Below, one piece after another: positions 1-7,551 of a stretch of DNA of 13,677 nt. How positions within the stretch are numbered: position 1 is the stretch's first letter; every line of letters starts with the position of its first letter. The stretch lies in assembly GCA_045132775.1 (NCBI GenBank), contig JBGUSX010000059.1, positions 1-13,677 of the forward strand, given 5' to 3'. The translations under genes and the position numbers were made by a program. This stretch comes from SVTX01 sp045132775 (GTDB taxonomy: Bacteria; Bacillota; Clostridia; Oscillospirales; CAG-272). The notes beneath the pieces are model-generated. The model made no database searches. It was not told the origin of the DNA and was given only the letters and a program-made list of their open reading frames with translations.

Positions 1-56
1 ATTGGACAAACGATTTAAATTACCGCCACGGCTACCAAACGCACGTCACTCACACA

Positions 57-210
57 CCGTAGGGGAGGTACAAGCTCGGAACCCCCAAAGCTCGCAGGCT
101 CACTTCGGGGAACCCCACGGCTCCTCCCGCTAACAAACGACTATTAAACCCTTATGGCTAAAGAAGAAACAAATGCTTTAGATCGGGAGGAGCAAGCGCC
201 TCCCCTACGG
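57..210. repeat. REP-like inverted-repeat composite
   Basis: A perfect 12 bp inverted pair, ccgtaggggagg (57-68) and cctcccctacgg (199-210), encloses about 130 bp. The right end (185-210) reads as a hairpin: a GGGAGG arm, AGCAAGC in the loop region, a CCTCCC arm, then CTACGG. This has the same layout as the two palindromes inside the transposase gene at 11139-11163 and 11301-11325 (arm, AGCAAGC, arm, CTACG). Sharing a family is inferred from that layout. The interior (about 75-135) also has GC-rich self-complementary patches but no recognisable gene. Confidence 0.55.
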
Positions 211-269
211 TTTTAAAATGCCGTTTGGTTTATAGACGTGAAGTTATTTTAAGCCATTTGCAAATTTCA

Positions 270-292
270 AACAGACCGTTAAATTGCAATTT
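270..292. repeat. Solo remnant of the large element's terminus
   Basis: The segment reads aacagaccg, then tt, then aaattgcaattt. It combines the two end signatures of the ~300 bp element seen at 5991-6291 and 9349-9651: cggtctgtt from the left end (here reverse-complemented) and AAATTGCAATTT from the right end. No element body follows, so it is probably a leftover end. Confidence 0.45.
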
Positions 293-362
293 ACCACACC
301 TTCCAAACTTCCCCTTTCAATTTTCCCCTTTCCATTTCCCCTTTCCTCCCCCATCACAACAG

Positions 363-391
363 AAAAACCCCCACCGCATGCGCGGTGGGGG
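363..391 (-). terminator. Rho-independent terminator of the large lipoprotein gene
   Basis: A perfect 10 bp GC-rich stem (CCCCCACCGC at 368-377, GCGGTGGGGG at 382-391) has a 4-nt loop. Read on the minus strand it is followed by TTTTTCT. It lies 11 nt past the TAA stop of the minus-strand lipoprotein gene. Confidence 0.9.
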
Positions 392-402
392 AAACAGAAT
401 GA

Positions 403-2340
403 TTATTCTGCGAAATATGTGATTTCAATGCTAAGAATATAGATCTGCGTTGTTCCGCTGTTAAGATTCTTAAGCGTGAACGAGTCAGCATTGATATCAA
501 GTGAAAGTACAGCCTCCGATGAAGAGATTGTTGTTGTCAAAACAGTATCTCCTGCACTGATCTGACAATTAGACTTATTGGAAGTACCGAAAGTGATCTT
601 GATCGAGCTGATCGAATATCCTTCCGCAACAGTAACCTTCAAGGCGTTGCCGTCTCCGTTTGAACCGTAAAGTCTAATCTGTCCGCTCTTGTTGAGACCG
701 GGGAAGATGTCCTTGGATCCCTTCTCACCAACAACGGTGAAAACGCTTGCATCAAGACCAAGAGTTGCTGCATCGTTATTACCTGTCATGTTGGTAGTTG
801 TAGTTCCCGTGTAAGCAACTGTAGCCTTCTGGAGCTCAACACCCTCAGCGGCACCGCAAACGTCGCATACACCGCCAACATAGACATGATCAGCTACTTC
901 GCCCTCTGTCGCACCGCAAACCTTGCAGGTCTTGGGAGCCTTGCATGTAGCCTCATCCCACTCAGAGCAAACGTGAGGAGCAGTGATCGTAACGGTAGAT
1001 CCCTGTGCGATTTGATTAACTTTGTTGTATACAGTGATAACACCCTCAACAGAGATCTCGTCGCCCAAACCAACCTGTGTGGTGGTACGGAATACGAGGA
1101 TCTGGTCGCCCTCAGCATCTACGATGTAAGGAGAGCAGTTACCGTAGGAGCTCCATGTTTCATAGAAGCCAACAACAGTACCTGTAAGCTTAACAGCTGC
1201 ACCTTCCTCACCTGCAAGAGCACCCGCGATAGTTGTGATAACGGTGGAAGCCTCCTCAAAAGCAGCAGCAACGGTAACAGTACCTGCGGGAGTGTTCCAC
1301 TGATCAGCGGGATCGTAGGTGTTGACCTGGATCTCAAGAACGTCGCCTGCCTTAACCTCGATAACTGCGGGGTTGACAACGGGATCGCTGTCAGACCACT
1401 GCATATCGCCGTATACGTAGGAGGTCATGTTGTTAACAACGTAGAACCAACCTGTTGTAGAGGAAACGGTAAGTGTGAGTGTGCCGTCCTTTTCAGCAGT
1501 CCATGTGAAGTAGTAGGGCTCAACAGCACCTGCAGCAACATCAGCGGTGTTGTCACCGATAACGAGCTGAGCAGGGTTCATCTGAGAACCTGCGGGATAA
1601 GAAGCAACGAGAGCATACTCAACAGCCGCCTCTGTATCATTGGTAATGGAGAAGGTGCTGGGAGTACCCATCCATCTGTTACCTGCAACGAAATCGATAG
1701 GAGTTCCGTTAGCGGTAAGGATCATTCCCTCGGAGAGACCGAAAGGAACGGAGTATGTAGCTGTAGCACCTGCGGGAACAGTCACGGTAGCGGACATATT
1801 CTCGTCGAATGTAAGATTCTGGCTTCCGTCGTAGTTGTACTCAACGGGAGTTCCTGCCCAGTTAGTGCCCATATCAACGTATGTCTCGCCATCCTGGAGA
1901 AGAGTTCTCATCTCGTCGAGGGAGTCAACGACTGCAACGTAAGCAATGTCAACAACGTATTCTCCGGCGCCGGTAGTGATCATCATATATATGGTCTGAG
2001 CACTTCCGTCGCTGGTCCACTGCTCACTTGCGGAAGCATCGATTATAGCAACTCTCCACTCGTCACCGGGAAGATTAGTAATATCCTGTGTGCCGAGGCT
2101 CTTGCCGTTGCCGCTCTTCTTGTCGCCTGTAGCAACGTTGAAGCCGAGAGTTGTGCCTGTTGCACGGTACTTAACAACGATATACTTACCTGTTGTGAAG
2201 GTTCCGCTTGTAGCACTACCTGCACCTGTGCCACCTGTAAGGTTAAGGTAGTTACCGCCTGTGCCCGAGAATCTGTTGAACATTACACCCTCTTCCTCAT
2301 CATAGAGAAGCTTATCAAGGGTGTGCTGATCCTTATTCAT
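403..2340 (-). CDS. C-terminal part of the large surface lipoprotein, after the in-frame TGA
   Basis: This is the open frame downstream of the TGA at 2467-2469, in the same frame as the lipoprotein at 2467-5670. The methionine at 2340 has no good ribosome-binding site. The reading frame actually continues without a stop from 2466, so the Met is probably internal and this is the second part of one ~1755-residue protein. Modules seen in order: a fourth copy of the beta-sandwich module found three times upstream (starting near GKYIVVKYRATG, ending near DIAYVAVVDSLDEMRTLL); a Ca-independent pre-peptidase-like or Ig-like beta domain around residues 250-365; a domain resembling the OB-fold modules of secreted nucleases around 370-455 (GTVVGFYETWSSYGN); a CxxCG ribbon-like pair region around 460-500; and a final beta domain ending SIEITYFAE. 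If the TGA is a true stop, this part is not expressed and is effectively a pseudogene. If it is read through, this is the distal half of a very large cell-surface protein. Domain names are by pattern only. Confidence 0.75.
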   Translation of the reverse strand: MNKDQHTLDKLLYDEEEGVMFNRFSGTGGNYLNLTGGTGAGSATSGTFTTGKYIVVKYRATGTTLGFNVATGDKKSGNGKSLGTQDITNLPGDEWRVAIIDASASEQWTSDGSAQTIYMMITTGAGEYVVDIAYVAVVDSLDEMRTLLQDGETYVDMGTNWAGTPVEYNYDGSQNLTFDENMSATVTVPAGATATYSVPFGLSEGMILTANGTPIDFVAGNRWMGTPSTFSITNDTEAAVEYALVASYPAGSQMNPAQLVIGDNTADVAAGAVEPYYFTWTAEKDGTLTLTVSSTTGWFYVVNNMTSYVYGDMQWSDSDPVVNPAVIEVKAGDVLEIQVNTYDPADQWNTPAGTVTVAAAFEEASTVITTIAGALAGEEGAAVKLTGTVVGFYETWSSYGNCSPYIVDAEGDQILVFRTTTQVGLGDEISVEGVITVYNKVNQIAQGSTVTITAPHVCSEWDEATCKAPKTCKVCGATEGEVADHVYVGGVCDVCGAAEGVELQKATVAYTGTTTTNMTGNNDAATLGLDASVFTVVGEKGSKDIFPGLNKSGQIRLYGSNGDGNALKVTVAEGYSISSIKITFGTSNKSNCQISAGDTVLTTTISSSEAVLSLDINADSFTLKNLNSGTTQIYILSIEITYFAE

Positions 2341-2466
2341 TCCGGAAAGAGGTGCATACCAGTTGATGTCCGCAGAAACCTCAAAGGTTCTGATAACCTC
2401 GCCGCAAAGTGTGCACTTGATAGTGTGAGTTGTTCCGTCAACAACCTCTGCGATAGCATGCTGTGC

Positions 2467-2469
2467 TCA
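2467..2469 (-). other. In-frame TGA codon at a conserved Cys position
   Basis: This is codon 1068 of the 403-5670 frame. In the minus-strand reading the local peptide is NTADNS-TGA-AQHAIAEVVDG. The preceding repeat reads NTADHTCAQHAYKLTVVDG, and the one before that GVCVGAHNYTVEIVDG, so TGA replaces a cysteine codon (a TGC/TGT to TGA single-base change). TGA ends several other genes here (asnA, the M3 peptidase, the PqqD-like gene, the HprK-like gene), so it is a normal stop codon in this genome. Confidence 0.85.
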
Positions 2470-5400
2470 GGAGTTGTCAGCGGTGTTTCTGAGTGCGTTT
2501 GTGGAAGAGTCAACGTACCACTCGTATGTTTCAGCGTCAACTATATCCTTGATATCGTCAAGACTGTCGCAGAATGCGATGTAGGATATATCCATATAGT
2601 CGTCTGCCTGAGCACCTGTCTGGTTGGATGCGAATGGACGGAACTGGAAGTAGTTAGGAGCATAATTGCCATTTGCATCTGCCTGCCATGCATTTCCGGG
2701 AACGGAAGCTGCCATATCAATTACGATATAGTGCCACTGGTTATCCTCAACAACTCTGAACTTGAGGTTACCGGTAGGCCAGTTAATTCCTGCGTCCTTA
2801 CTTGCAACGGAGTGGGTATAGATCTGGAGGAAGGACTGACCAAGTCCGTTCTCACCAATACGGAACTTCATGATCATGTACTGACCGAAGTTGCCGCTCT
2901 CCCAGGTTACGGGAGTAAAGCCTGCCCACTTGTCCGCATTTACAACCATATTGTCAATTCTTACGAATGCATCGGTCTCGTCGTATGTAAGAGTAAGGTC
3001 CATCGTACCTTTGAATCCGCCCTTGCCTGCGATGATCTCTGCACCGAAGAACTTGTTAGCAGCCTCTGCCTTAACGTTGTAGTTATATGCAACGTCGCCG
3101 CATGCGCAAACACTCTGATATACGCCGTCAACAACAGTAAGCTTGTAAGCGTGCTGTGCGCACGTATGGTCAGCGGTATTGCGGAGAGCGTTGGTGCCGG
3201 AATCAACGCTCCACTCGTATGTTTCAGCATCAACTATATTCTTGATGTCATCCATGCTGTCGCAGAACGTGATGTAGGAAATGTCCATATAGTCGTCAGC
3301 CTGTGCCGTGGTCTGATATCCGGTGAAGTAACGTATCTGAACGAAGTTTACTGCATACGTGCCGTCGTCCGCGTTAGCGTTAAATCCGCCGGCTTTTACG
3401 CGGTTAGCGAGATCGATAACTGCGTAATGCCACTGACCGTCCTCGCTTACCTTAATGGTAACAGCACCTGTCGTCCAGTTGTTACCTGCAGCCTGAGATG
3501 CCTTGGAGTTGATGTACATTGCAAGAGAGGTCTGACCAAGACCGTTCTCACCGATACGGAACTTCATGACCATGTACTGGCCTGTTGCGCCTGCCGCACC
3601 GTTTGAAAGCTCGAATGCACTCCAGTTATCCTTGTTAACACCGGTATTATCAAATCTGAGATAACCCGTTCCGTCCTCGTCGTAGAGAACTTCCTTGTCG
3701 GCAGTTCCGATAGTGCTTACATAACCGTAAAGATTCTCAGCACCCCAGAAGAGATTGGGACCCTCAGCCTTTACACCGTAGGAATCCTTTGTTGCGCCGC
3801 ATACGCAAACGCTCTTGTATACACCGTCAACGATCTCAACAGTGTAGTTGTGTGCGCCAACGCATACACCGGTGTCTGCATTTACCTCTGTTCCAAGGTT
3901 GTTTCCGGTTACGCAAACAACTGTCTCCTCGTCAACGAGAGCACCGATATCGGACCAACCACCCTCAACGAATGCCATGTAAGCAACGTCAAGAACGTCG
4001 GTGGTCGTGAAGGGATGCATATTGAAGTAGAAGGTATCAACAGCGTATGTGTCAGCACCCTCTGCCAATGCATATCTGTCGCCGTATGCCTTTTCAAGAT
4101 CGATAACGTAAGTTACCCATTCAGCGTTTTCTGTTGCCTTAACGAGAGGCATGATAACGCCGTTATATTTATCAGAACCTGCGGTACTGAGGTTAATAAC
4201 GATCTGAGATGTCTCAGCCATAGTAGCGCGAGCCTTGATAACAAGGTACTTCGCCTGACCTACGCTGAACGTGTATTCCTCATGCTTACTTCTGTCGGCA
4301 ACGTCACCGAGGTGTCTGTTCCAGATAAACTGAGAAATGTTGTCGGTTGCGCTGTGAGTGATCGATGCGTAAGGCATAGCAGTCATATCAAGGCTTGTCG
4401 AGATATGATACTTCGTGCTGGAGGAGAGGTTACCCTTCTCTGCGCTCATCTCGGCATTGTGCATATTACCGGGAGTGATGATAGCAGCTACCTTATCGGT
4501 AAGTGCCTTTGTGTAAAGATCGTATCCGCAATCCTTGCACTCGTATCCGTATGCAGTGTCGGTTAAGAACTCAACCTTTTCCTCGCTGTGAGGAACCTTG
4601 TCGGTTGCAGCCGCGCCGCAAACGTCACAAGCTGCCATCTGGTGACCTTCAGCATCGCTGACCCAAACGTGCTCTGCAGGGCAAGGAAGAACCTTTCCGC
4701 AGACTGTACACTTGTACTCACCGTCAATGGTTGCGCCGGTGTGCGCTTCAGCCTCTGTAGCGGGAGCCTCACAAACGGGGCACTTTTCGGTCCAGTGATG
4801 TGTGTCATCGCTTACGTATGCGTGCTCGCCCTTACAATCAGGCTCATAACCGCATGCCGTGCACTTGTAAACACCGTCAACGTCGCCGTATGTATGATCA
4901 TACATATTGTCCTTGCTGGGCTTACCGCACTTATCGCAGTAGTGACCCTGGCTACCCTTATCAACAAAGTTGTGGTTGCCGTCGCAGGAAGGTGTGGGAG
5001 GCTCAGTAGGCTTCTCCTCAGTAGGAACCTCGGGAGCCTGTGTGGGCTTCTCCTCAGTGGGAACCTCGGGAGCCTGTGTGGGCTTCTCCTCAGTGGGAAC
5101 CTCGGGAGCCTGTGTGGGCTTCTCCTCGGTAGGAACCTCGGGAGCCTGTGTGGGCTTCTCCTCAGTGGGAACCTCGGGAGCCTGTGTGGGCTTCTCCTCA
5201 GTGGGAACCTCGGGAGCCTGTGTGGGCTGCTCGGGATTTGTGGGAACCTCGGGAGCCTGTGTAGGCTGCTCGGGATCTGTGGGAACCTCGGGAGCCTGTG
5301 TGGGCTTCTCTTCAGTGGGAACCTCGGGAGCCTGTGTGGGCTTCTCCTCAGTGGGAACCTCGGGAGCCTGTGTGGGCTGCTCGGGATCTGTGGGAACCTC

Positions 5401-5670
5401 GGGAGCCGTTGTAGGCTGCTCGGGATCTGTGGGAACCTCGGGAGCCGTTGTGGGCTCTTCAGTGGGCTCAACTGTAGGCTCAACTGTAGGAGCTACAGAA
5501 GGCTCATCTGTAGGTTTGACAGAAGGTTCGGGCTTCTTTGTGGGAGCTTCGGTCTTTTGCTCTGTGGGCTGTTCCGTGGGTTCCACGTCATTGTCACAGG
5601 CAAAGAGAGAGAGAAGCATTGCCGCACAAACTGCAAGCACCAAAAACTTCATTAAGATACTCTTTTTCAT
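2467..5670 (-). CDS. Large PT-stalk surface lipoprotein, N-terminal 1067 residues up to the in-frame TGA
   Basis: This is a predicted cell-surface lipoprotein. Residues 1-25 form a lipoprotein signal peptide (MKKSILMK, hydrophobic core, lipobox LFAC with Cys25). Residues about 26-228 are a Pro/Thr/Glu-rich stalk; 73-220 of it are twelve near-identical 12-13 residue units (PTQAPEVPTEEK or PTQAPEVPTDPEQ). Residues about 229-385 hold six CxxC pairs (C245/C248, C270/C273, C297/C300, C321/C324, C348/C351, C378/C381) in short ribbon-like units of the type DGEYKCTVCG. About 398-1060 contains three related beta-rich modules. The second and third share QYM(V/I)MKFRIGENGLGQ, QWHY and YMDISYI(T/A)FCDS, and resemble carbohydrate-binding jelly-roll modules. 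The start is fixed by AGGAGG (5677-5683) seven bases upstream. No catalytic motif is recognised; adhesion or glycan binding is an inference. The frame stops at TGA but continues open to 403. Confidence 0.85.
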   Translation of the reverse strand: MKKSILMKFLVLAVCAAMLLSLFACDNDVEPTEQPTEQKTEAPTKKPEPSVKPTDEPSVAPTVEPTVEPTEEPTTAPEVPTDPEQPTTAPEVPTDPEQPTQAPEVPTEEKPTQAPEVPTEEKPTQAPEVPTDPEQPTQAPEVPTNPEQPTQAPEVPTEEKPTQAPEVPTEEKPTQAPEVPTEEKPTQAPEVPTEEKPTQAPEVPTEEKPTQAPEVPTEEKPTEPPTPSCDGNHNFVDKGSQGHYCDKCGKPSKDNMYDHTYGDVDGVYKCTACGYEPDCKGEHAYVSDDTHHWTEKCPVCEAPATEAEAHTGATIDGEYKCTVCGKVLPCPAEHVWVSDAEGHQMAACDVCGAAATDKVPHSEEKVEFLTDTAYGYECKDCGYDLYTKALTDKVAAIITPGNMHNAEMSAEKGNLSSSTKYHISTSLDMTAMPYASITHSATDNISQFIWNRHLGDVADRSKHEEYTFSVGQAKYLVIKARATMAETSQIVINLSTAGSDKYNGVIMPLVKATENAEWVTYVIDLEKAYGDRYALAEGADTYAVDTFYFNMHPFTTTDVLDVAYMAFVEGGWSDIGALVDEETVVCVTGNNLGTEVNADTGVCVGAHNYTVEIVDGVYKSVCVCGATKDSYGVKAEGPNLFWGAENLYGYVSTIGTADKEVLYDEDGTGYLRFDNTGVNKDNWSAFELSNGAAGATGQYMVMKFRIGENGLGQTSLAMYINSKASQAAGNNWTTGAVTIKVSEDGQWHYAVIDLANRVKAGGFNANADDGTYAVNFVQIRYFTGYQTTAQADDYMDISYITFCDSMDDIKNIVDAETYEWSVDSGTNALRNTADHTCAQHAYKLTVVDGVYQSVCACGDVAYNYNVKAEAANKFFGAEIIAGKGGFKGTMDLTLTYDETDAFVRIDNMVVNADKWAGFTPVTWESGNFGQYMIMKFRIGENGLGQSFLQIYTHSVASKDAGINWPTGNLKFRVVEDNQWHYIVIDMAASVPGNAWQADANGNYAPNYFQFRPFASNQTGAQADDYMDISYIAFCDSLDDIKDIVDAETYEWYVDSSTNALRNTADNS
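5011..5454 (-). repeat. In-frame tandem repeat of 36/39 bp encoding the PT stalk
   Basis: There are twelve units of 36 bp (PTQAPEVPTEEK) or 39 bp (PTQAPEVPTDPEQ, with TT and NPEQ variants). Units near the globular part (6 consecutive EEK units) are almost identical in DNA, while the N-terminal units are more varied. Unit length is a multiple of three, so gain or loss of units changes stalk length without breaking the frame. Confidence 0.95.
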
Positions 5671-5741
5671 GTCGTATCCTCCTAAAAAATTTACAGGAAA
5701 ATCAAACGAATAACGGTAGATGATCCTGCATTGGTAAGTCC

Positions 5742-5770
5742 ATTATATTATATTCCAAAAGTCAATTCAA
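5742..5770 (-). promoter_or_regulatory. Sigma-A-type promoter of the large lipoprotein gene
   Basis: Read on the minus strand: -35 TTGAAT (5765-5770), a 17 bp spacer, then -10 TATAAT (5742-5747). It is about 72 bp upstream of the ATG. The DNA upstream is strongly A/T-tracted, consistent with an UP-like element. Confidence 0.75.
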
Positions 5771-5990
5771 TGTACAAATTGTTAACAAAAACGCTTTTTA
5801 AAACATTTTTTTCCACCAAATGTCATAATAAACAAAACGTTTTTTCGCTTTTTGTCCAACTTGTACAAATCCAAAAAATCCGTCAAAAAATCCGCCATTT
5901 TTCTTCCATTTTTTTACTATTATGTTAAATTTCCCTTTTTACCCCCAAATCCCCGTCTTTCCCACCTGTAAATAGCCCCTCGATCCCTTC
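5771..5990. other. AT-rich intergenic spacer
   Basis: This T-run-rich spacer lies upstream of the lipoprotein promoter. No coding potential is convincing. Two similar short motifs occur, TGTACAAAT at 5771-5779 and the palindrome TTGTACAA at 5861-5868. They could be regulator sites but are too short to be sure. Confidence 0.4.
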
Positions 5991-6291
5991 AAATTTTGAT
6001 TTAGCGGTCTGTTAAGCCTTCCCCAGCGGGGAAGGGGGACCGCGTAAGCGGTGGATGAGGAGGTCGCTTTTTCAAGGGCTTCACGTCCTCTGATTACCTT
6101 GTTTCGTTGCAAAGGAATCCTTGTGCCACAATACAAAATCCACAATATTCCCGTGTAGCACACCCCGATGGCGATCTCCTCATCCACCACTTCGTGGTCC
6201 CCTGTAAAGCGCGTTTTGCTTGCAAAAGGTGCTACGAGGGCTCGCCCGAGTTGTTCTCCGCTGGAGAAGGCTATTCGTTAAATTGCAATTT
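5991..6291. repeat. Palindromic ~300 bp repeat element, copy A (MITE-like)
   Basis: The left end is AAATTTTGATTT (5991-6002) followed by cggtctgttaagcc and a small ccttccccagcggggaagg hairpin. The right end is ttctccgctggagaagg, ggctattcg, then AAATTGCAATTT (6280-6291). Inside are ~33 bp inverted arms (about 6035-6067 and 6171-6202, with 'accgcgtaagcggtggatgaggaggtcgc' style content) around a ~100 bp core. A 52 bp block at 6204-6255 sits on the right side here but on the left side, inverted, in copy B. It encodes no protein. Short open frames within it are repeat artefacts. Confidence 0.85.
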
Positions 6292-6304
6292 CCCGCCTTC
6301 CCGC

Positions 6305-6334
6305 AAAAAAATCGGGAACCCCTCGGTTCCCGAT
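6305..6334 (-). terminator. Rho-independent terminator of asnA
   Basis: A perfect 10 bp stem (ATCGGGAACC at 6311-6320, GGTTCCCGAT at 6325-6334) with a 4-nt loop is followed on the minus strand by a run of seven T residues (A run at 6305-6311). It lies 22 nt past the asnA stop. Confidence 0.9.
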
Positions 6335-6356
6335 CTGTACCTATATAAAATGAGGA

Positions 6357-7364
6357 TCATAACAACGGCACACCCGCGCCCTCGCACACCTCCACCGTGT
6401 GCTCGTCCCAGATGCTCGACTGCACCTCACCGATGTGCGCGCACCCCATCATAAGCATGCAAAGGCGCGACTGACCGATACCGCCGCCGATAGTGAGCGG
6501 CAATTCATCATTGAGCAGCATCTTGTGGAAGGGCAATTCCCTTCTCTCGTTACAGCCCGCGAGCGTCAGCTGACGGTCAAGCGACTCCGCGTCGACTCTG
6601 ATTCCCATCGAGGATATCTCAAGCGCGCGGTCAAGCACGTCGTCCCAGAAGAAGATATCACCGTTGAGCTCCCAATCGTCGTAGTCGGGAGCGCGTGAGT
6701 CGTGCGGCTTGCCCGAGCGGAGCTTACCGCCTATCTGCATAATAAACGCAGTCTTGTGCTCGCGAAGGAAAGCCGTCTCGCGCTCCGAGCCCGTCATCTC
6801 GGGATACATGTCCTCAAGCTCCTGCGAGGTGACGAAAGCTACGTCGGGGGAGAGATTGGTGCGAAGCTGGGGGTAGCGAACGTGCAAAAGATCATTCGTC
6901 GTGCAGATAGCGCGTACGATCGAGCGCACGATAAGCTTTAAGTAATCAAGATTGCGATTTTCGCGCGTGATCACCTTCTCCCAGTCCCACTGGTCAACGT
7001 AGATAGAATGTACGTTGTCAAGCTCCTCGTCGCGTCTTATCGCGTTCATATCGGTGTAAAGACCGTTACCGACCGAAAAGCCGTATCTTTTGAGCGCAAG
7101 CCTCTTCCATTTAGCAAGCGAGTGAACGACCTGCGCGTCAAGTCCGATAGCGGGCACGTCAAAGGAAACGGGACGCTCAACACCGCTTAAGTTGTCGTTG
7201 AGACCCGATGCCTCGGTGACGAAAAGAGGCGCGGAAACGCGCTTGAGATTAAGAGTTTTCGAAAACTCCTCCTGAAAGGTCTGTTTTATAAATGCGATCG
7301 CCCTCTGCGTGTCGTACGCATCGAGCGCGGGCACGTAGCCCTCGGGTATGTAGCTCTTCTTCAT
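6357..7364 (-). CDS. asnA: Aspartate-ammonia ligase (asparagine synthetase A)
   Basis: This enzyme makes L-asparagine from L-aspartate, ATP and free ammonia (AMP-forming) in the cytoplasm, with a class II aminoacyl-tRNA-synthetase-like fold. The family signature is nearly complete: DNLSG (57-61), VVHSLAKWKR (79-88), GLYTDMNAIR, VDQWDWE (123-129), IGGKL, RAPDYDDW (224-231), LNGDI, SSMGIRVD (251-258) and TIGGGIGQSR (near 292-300). The length of 335 residues is close to the ~330 usual for AsnA. The start chosen is ATG at 7364, with GGAG six bases upstream. An in-frame TTG at 7376 would add four residues but overlaps that ribosome-binding site. It is monocistronic, with its own promoter (7416-7444) and terminator (6305-6334), and is divergent from the M3 peptidase gene. 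Nothing is missing or broken. Confidence 0.97.
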   Translation of the reverse strand: MKKSYIPEGYVPALDAYDTQRAIAFIKQTFQEEFSKTLNLKRVSAPLFVTEASGLNDNLSGVERPVSFDVPAIGLDAQVVHSLAKWKRLALKRYGFSVGNGLYTDMNAIRRDEELDNVHSIYVDQWDWEKVITRENRNLDYLKLIVRSIVRAICTTNDLLHVRYPQLRTNLSPDVAFVTSQELEDMYPEMTGSERETAFLREHKTAFIMQIGGKLRSGKPHDSRAPDYDDWELNGDIFFWDDVLDRALEISSMGIRVDAESLDRQLTLAGCNERRELPFHKMLLNDELPLTIGGGIGQSRLCMLMMGCAHIGEVQSSIWDEHTVEVCEGAGVPLL

Positions 7365-7415
7365 TTCAAACTCCAAAAATGCAAAAATGCCTTATTCACA
7401 AAAAGAATATGCTAA

Positions 7416-7444
7416 ATTATAGCACAATTCCCCCTCGCCGTCAA
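7416..7444 (-). promoter_or_regulatory. Sigma-A-type promoter of asnA
   Basis: Minus strand: -35 TTGACG (7439-7444), a 17 bp spacer, then -10 TATAAT (7416-7421). The untranslated leader would be only about 45 nt, too short for a T-box or other riboswitch. Confidence 0.75.
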
Positions 7445-7482
7445 TAGCTTTCCCGAAACAACTGAAATTTTATAAAAAACGC

Positions 7483-7511
7483 TTGAAAAATCGGTTTTTT
7501 AATGATATAAT
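7483..7511 (+). promoter_or_regulatory. Sigma-A-type promoter of the M3 peptidase gene
   Basis: -35 TTGAAA (7483-7488), a 17 bp spacer, then -10 TATAAT (7506-7511), about 40 bp upstream of the ATG. It lies back to back with the asnA promoter; the two -35 boxes are about 38 bp apart. Confidence 0.8.
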
Positions 7512-7551
7512 AATTCTGTATGATATTTTTTCCTAAAAAGGAGGACAAAAA

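Larger units (their letters stand above)
1..362. other. Intergenic region with repeats, no gene
   Basis: No convincing coding region is seen. The short open frame at 225-422 has no usable ribosome-binding site, is low in complexity (Pro/Phe-rich) and runs through the downstream terminator. The region holds a REP-like inverted-repeat composite (57-210), a remnant of the end of the large repeat element (270-292), and a pyrimidine-rich stretch (about 298-357) just past the terminator of the large lipoprotein gene. Confidence 0.6.

Noticed and set aside
2400..2469. Convincing selenocysteine insertion element after the TGA
   Set aside because: The small GTTGTT/AACAAC stem with loop GACGG is at a plausible distance, but it is short and its left arm and loop encode residues (VVDG) conserved in the Cys-containing repeat. 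It is kept only as a test within the TGA finding.
886..3606. Long plus-strand open frame (906 codons) opposite the large lipoprotein gene
   Set aside because: It is antisense to a well-supported lipoprotein frame with a ribosome-binding site, signal peptide and repeats. Its Cys/Ser/Val-rich product has no recognisable pattern and arises from the codon bias of the real gene.
5011..5454. CRISPR-like regular repeats of 36 bp
   Set aside because: Units are contiguous with no unique spacers, stay in frame in a coding region, and vary by whole codons. There are no cas genes.
4588..5713. Plus-strand open frames through the tandem repeat (GNLGSLCGLL-type and GFSSVGTSGACV-type repeats)
   Set aside because: These are shadow translations of the 36/39 bp repeat. 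The minus-strand PT stalk has a proper start, lipobox and continuation into domains.
5939..6190. Short open frames inside the repeat element copies (also 9457-9678)
   Set aside because: They do not start at ribosome-binding sites, cross element borders, and differ between copies because of indels. They are artefacts of the palindromic repeat.
7365..7445. T-box or other riboswitch upstream of asnA
   Set aside because: The promoter leaves a leader of only about 45 nt, too short for a T-box, and no specifier or antiterminator structure is seen.
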